The notes below the pieces were generated by a model. The model saw only the letters and a list, made by a program, of their open reading frames with translations, was not told where the DNA came from and ran no database searches. Position numbers and translations under genes: made by a program. Of a stretch of DNA of 64,000 bases, positions 61,778 to 64,000 are shown one piece after another (position 1 is the first letter of the stretch; the number at the start of each line of letters is the position of its first letter). Source of the stretch: Plantibacter sp. Leaf314 (lineage in GTDB: Bacteria > Actinomycetota > Actinomycetes > Actinomycetales > Microbacteriaceae); contig NZ_LMOB01000001.1 in assembly GCF_001423185.1 (NCBI RefSeq), forward strand, positions 124,001 through 188,000. Reading direction: 5' to 3'.

Positions 61778-63022
61778 TCACGGGTTGGTCAGGCGCCACC
61801 ACGGGGTGACGGGGGCGACGTCCGCGTCGAGGGCGATCGGGACCTCGATGGTCGCGGCACCGCCATCGGCGCCGGCTCCGACGGTGTAGCTGAGCGTCCC
61901 GACGGTGGATCCCGAGGCACCGGCCTCGATCGCCCGCGCGCGGGTCTCCACCGTGACCGGGGTGTCCTGCCAGACGAGGACCGAGGCGTCGGAGGCGACG
62001 ACGACCTTGGCGGCTTCGCCCCAGGCCGTGTCGTACGAGCCGACCGCTGCACCCGCGGTCGCGAGCTGTACCTGGTGGAAGCCGGCGGGCACGCTCTGGA
62101 GGAGCGACACGACGGCGTCGTTCAGCACGGTGTGGTTGTCGGCACCCAGGATGACGCCGACGACGGTGACCGTCCGACCAGCGACCTGCAGGTCTGCGGA
62201 GAAGAGCAGGCATGCTCCTGACGCGTCGTCCGTGCCGGTCTTCAGGCCGGTCACGCCGTACTGTCCGAGGAGCGCGTTGGTGTTCTCGACCTCACCGATT
62301 GCCGGCAGGGTCGCCGTGGGTTCGTTGACGATGGAGGCCAGGGCGGGGTCGGCGAGGACGAGCTTGCCGATGGTCACGAGGTCGCTCGGGGTGCTGACGT
62401 TCGTCTCGCCGAGGCCGCTCGTGTTGGTGACCGTCGTGCCCGTGAGGCCTCGTGCGTCGAGCCAGGCGCGGGCCGCATCGAGATACGCGTCCACCGAACC
62501 GAACGCCCAGACGGCCAGCGAGATGCTGTAGTTGTTCGCGGACGGCAGCAGGAGGGCCTCGAGCATCTGACGCTGCGTGAAGACGGAACCGGCCACGACG
62601 GGCGCCGCCGAACCGTTCTCCGCGATGGTGTCGTAGTAGAAGCCGACGTCCGCGTCCGTCAGGGTGATCGACGGGCCCTGATCCCCCGCGGCGAGGGGCT
62701 TGGCGTCGAGGACCACGAGGGACGTGATGGTCTTCGTGATGCTGGCGATCGGGAACGGCGTCTGCTCACCGCTCGAGGTCAGGACACCGTCGAATCCGAC
62801 GGCGCCGAGCGCGCCGCGCCCGAAACCGGGCCACGAGACCGGGGTGGTCGGTTGCACCAGCGTGGACGTGAGGGCTTCGGGAGCCTCCAGGGTCGCCGCA
62901 GCAGCGGGGATGGGCCTGAGGAGCGCGCCGCCGCTGTAGCCGAGGACGCCGATGACGATGGCGAGGACGCCGAAGACGGCGAGACGGCGGCGGCGATAGA
63001 TCTGTCGTCTCGTGAGTGGCAC
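61778..63022 (-). CDS. D-alanyl-D-alanine carboxypeptidase (DacA/S11 family)
   Basis: Low-molecular-weight penicillin-binding protein that trims the terminal D-Ala from peptidoglycan. The GTG at 63022, 6 nt after a TACCAT box, gives 414 residues; an ATG 30 nt upstream would add 10 residues. Basic N-terminus and one signal-anchor helix (about 14-36). Active-site triplets are S94-x-x-K97 (SITK), S161-A-N163 and K261-T-G263. C-terminal domain of about 100 residues is beta-rich. Anchored outside the membrane. Confidence 0.93.
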   Translation of the reverse strand: MPLTRRQIYRRRRLAVFGVLAIVIGVLGYSGGALLRPIPAAAATLEAPEALTSTLVQPTTPVSWPGFGRGALGAVGFDGVLTSSGEQTPFPIASITKTITSLVVLDAKPLAAGDQGPSITLTDADVGFYYDTIAENGSAAPVVAGSVFTQRQMLEALLLPSANNYSISLAVWAFGSVDAYLDAARAWLDARGLTGTTVTNTSGLGETNVSTPSDLVTIGKLVLADPALASIVNEPTATLPAIGEVENTNALLGQYGVTGLKTGTDDASGACLLFSADLQVAGRTVTVVGVILGADNHTVLNDAVVSLLQSVPAGFHQVQLATAGAAVGSYDTAWGEAAKVVVASDASVLVWQDTPVTVETRARAIEAGASGSTVGTLSYTVGAGADGGAATIEVPIALDADVAPVTPWWRLTNP

Positions 63023-63028
63023 CCGGTC

Positions 63029-63034
63029 ATGGTA
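63029..63034 (-). promoter_or_regulatory. -10 box (TACCAT) for a leaderless carboxypeptidase mRNA
   Basis: TACCAT on the minus strand ends 6 nt before the GTG at 63022, and falls inside the frame of the alternative upstream ATG. This favours the GTG start. Confidence 0.4.
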
Positions 63035-63104
63035 CCGGGCATGCCTGCGCATCCCCTGCGGCGCCGTGCCGGTCGGGTGGGTGCCGATACGTCCGCGGGG
63101 ACCC

Positions 63105-63908
63105 TCAGCGCGTACGCAGCTCCCACAGCGCGACGGCGCTGGCCGACGCGACGTTCAGCGAGTCGACGCCGTGCAGCATCGGGATGGTGACGATCGTGTC
63201 GGCGGCCGCGAGGGCGGAGGCGCTCAGCCCGTCCCCCTCGGCGCCGAGCACGATGGCGAGCCGGTCGGGCGCGGTGCGCGCGTAGGTGTCCAGGTCGACG
63301 GCGTCATCGGACAGGGCGAGCGCTGCGGTCTCGAAGCCGGCGTCGTGCAGGATGCCCGACGCGACGTCCCACTCCGGCAGACGGGTCCACGGCACCTGCA
63401 GGACCGTCCCCATGCTGACCCGGACACTCCGGCGGTACAGCGGGTCCGCGCATCGCGGGGTGATGAGCACCGCGTCGGCCCCGAGGCCGGCGACGGACCG
63501 GAAGATCGCGCCGACGTTGGTGTGGTCCACGATGTCCTCGAGGATGACCACGCGCCGGGCATCGGCGAGGAGTTCGGCAGGGTCCGCGAGCGGTGGGCGG
63601 TGCATCGCCGCGAGTGCGCCGCGGTGCAGGTGGAAGCCCGTCAGCTGTTCGAGCAGCTCGGGCTCGCCGACGAAGACCGGAACGTCGTGGTCGGCGAGGA
63701 GCGGCGCGACGTCCTCGAGCCACTTCTCCTGCAGCAACACCGAACGGGGTCGGTGACCGGCCCGGAGCGCGCGTTCCATGACCTTCGTCGACTCGGCGAT
63801 GTACAGGCCGCCCGCCGGTTCGGACACGCGCCGGAGGGCGACGTCCGTCAGGCGTGCGTAGTCGTCGAGTCGTCCGTCGTCGAGATCGGTGATGCGGATG
63901 ACCTGCAT
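63105..63908 (-). CDS. TrmH/SpoU family RNA 2'-O-methyltransferase
   Basis: SPOUT methyltransferase acting on rRNA or tRNA ribose. The ATG at 63908 with GAGGACG upstream gives 267 residues. The N-terminal substrate-binding domain (about 1-100) is followed by the knotted domain with DHTNVGAIFRSVAGLGADAV (motif 1, about 134-153), LGAEGDGLS (motif 2) and IPMLHGVDSLNVASASAVAL (motif 3). The family places modifications at various sites, so its target base is not given. Confidence 0.92.
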   Translation of the reverse strand: MQVIRITDLDDGRLDDYARLTDVALRRVSEPAGGLYIAESTKVMERALRAGHRPRSVLLQEKWLEDVAPLLADHDVPVFVGEPELLEQLTGFHLHRGALAAMHRPPLADPAELLADARRVVILEDIVDHTNVGAIFRSVAGLGADAVLITPRCADPLYRRSVRVSMGTVLQVPWTRLPEWDVASGILHDAGFETAALALSDDAVDLDTYARTAPDRLAIVLGAEGDGLSASALAAADTIVTIPMLHGVDSLNVASASAVALWELRTR

Positions 63909-63982
63909 GGGAGACGTCCTCTCGACGCGGTGTACGAGCTCCACCTTGCCAGAGTGGGAACACGATCGAAAACGAGGCCGTT

Positions 63983-64000
63983 TAGACTCAGGAGCAGTGA
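63983..64000 (+). promoter_or_regulatory. -10 box and probable start codon of a gene cut by the window end
   Basis: TAGACT (63983-63988) is followed by AGGAG and a GTG at 63997, leaving 8 nt between box and start codon. This matches the leaderless layout elsewhere in the window. Only four bases of the possible gene are visible, so its product cannot be named. Confidence 0.35.

Overview
The window is high-GC DNA from an actinobacterium, most likely a member of the Micrococcales close to Microbacteriaceae. Supporting signs are a division/cell-wall (dcw) cluster without ftsA but with sepF, yggT and divIVA, the mycothiol gene mshC, RbpA, PafB/PafC, an actinobacterial cytochrome bcc-aa3 system (diheme QcrC, CtaF), and the order dnaE-hisD-nrdR-pyrD. 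The genus cannot be fixed from the sequence alone. Almost all of it is chromosomal core; I see no insertion sequence, prophage, integrase or CRISPR array.

Layout. 1-13979 is the 3' part of the dcw cluster: murF (cut by the window edge), mraY, murD, ftsW, murG, murC, ftsQ, ftsZ, yggS, sepF, yggT, divIVA, lspA and a pseudouridine synthase, mostly overlapping or closely spaced and all on the plus strand. 14112-20590 holds dnaE, hisD, nrdR and pyrD. 20659-23218 holds a small membrane protein, an M20 peptidase and an A-type Fe-S carrier. 23381-31872 is the aerobic respiratory locus: ctaC-ctaD-ctaF plus an acetyltransferase on the plus strand facing ctaE-qcrC-qcrA-qcrB on the minus strand, separated by a 0.64-kb stretch with no recognisable gene. 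32055-35904 holds trpD, the PTS-dependent dihydroxyacetone kinase dhaKLM and a small Cys-containing protein. 35927-43756 is the most accessory-looking part: a TetR regulator with a double operator, a short UvrA paralogue, an HdeD-like protein, an unusual SDR, NfeD plus a stomatin-like protein, a glycerophosphodiesterase and rbpA.

43847-54013 is a minus-strand run in several units: HAD phosphatase and trmI, an FKBP lipoprotein, pafB-pafC, then tatA-tatC-helY-lnt. The flanks resemble the usual actinobacterial Pup-proteasome neighbourhood, but no proteasome gene is present between them. 54081-64000 holds a PAC2 protein, mshC-uppP, a second M20 peptidase, tRNA-Leu(GAG), a DEAD/DEAH helicase, an SGNH hydrolase, a D-Ala-D-Ala carboxypeptidase, a SpoU-type RNA methyltransferase and the first bases of a further gene.

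The main non-genic signal is that about a dozen genes have a TANNNT-type -10 box 6-9 bp before the start codon, which predicts leaderless transcripts and settles several start codons. Other regulatory signals are a SigR/SigH-type promoter before rbpA, PafBC (RecA-NDp)-like boxes before the DEAD/DEAH helicase and dnaE, and two interlocked palindromes over the tetR start region.
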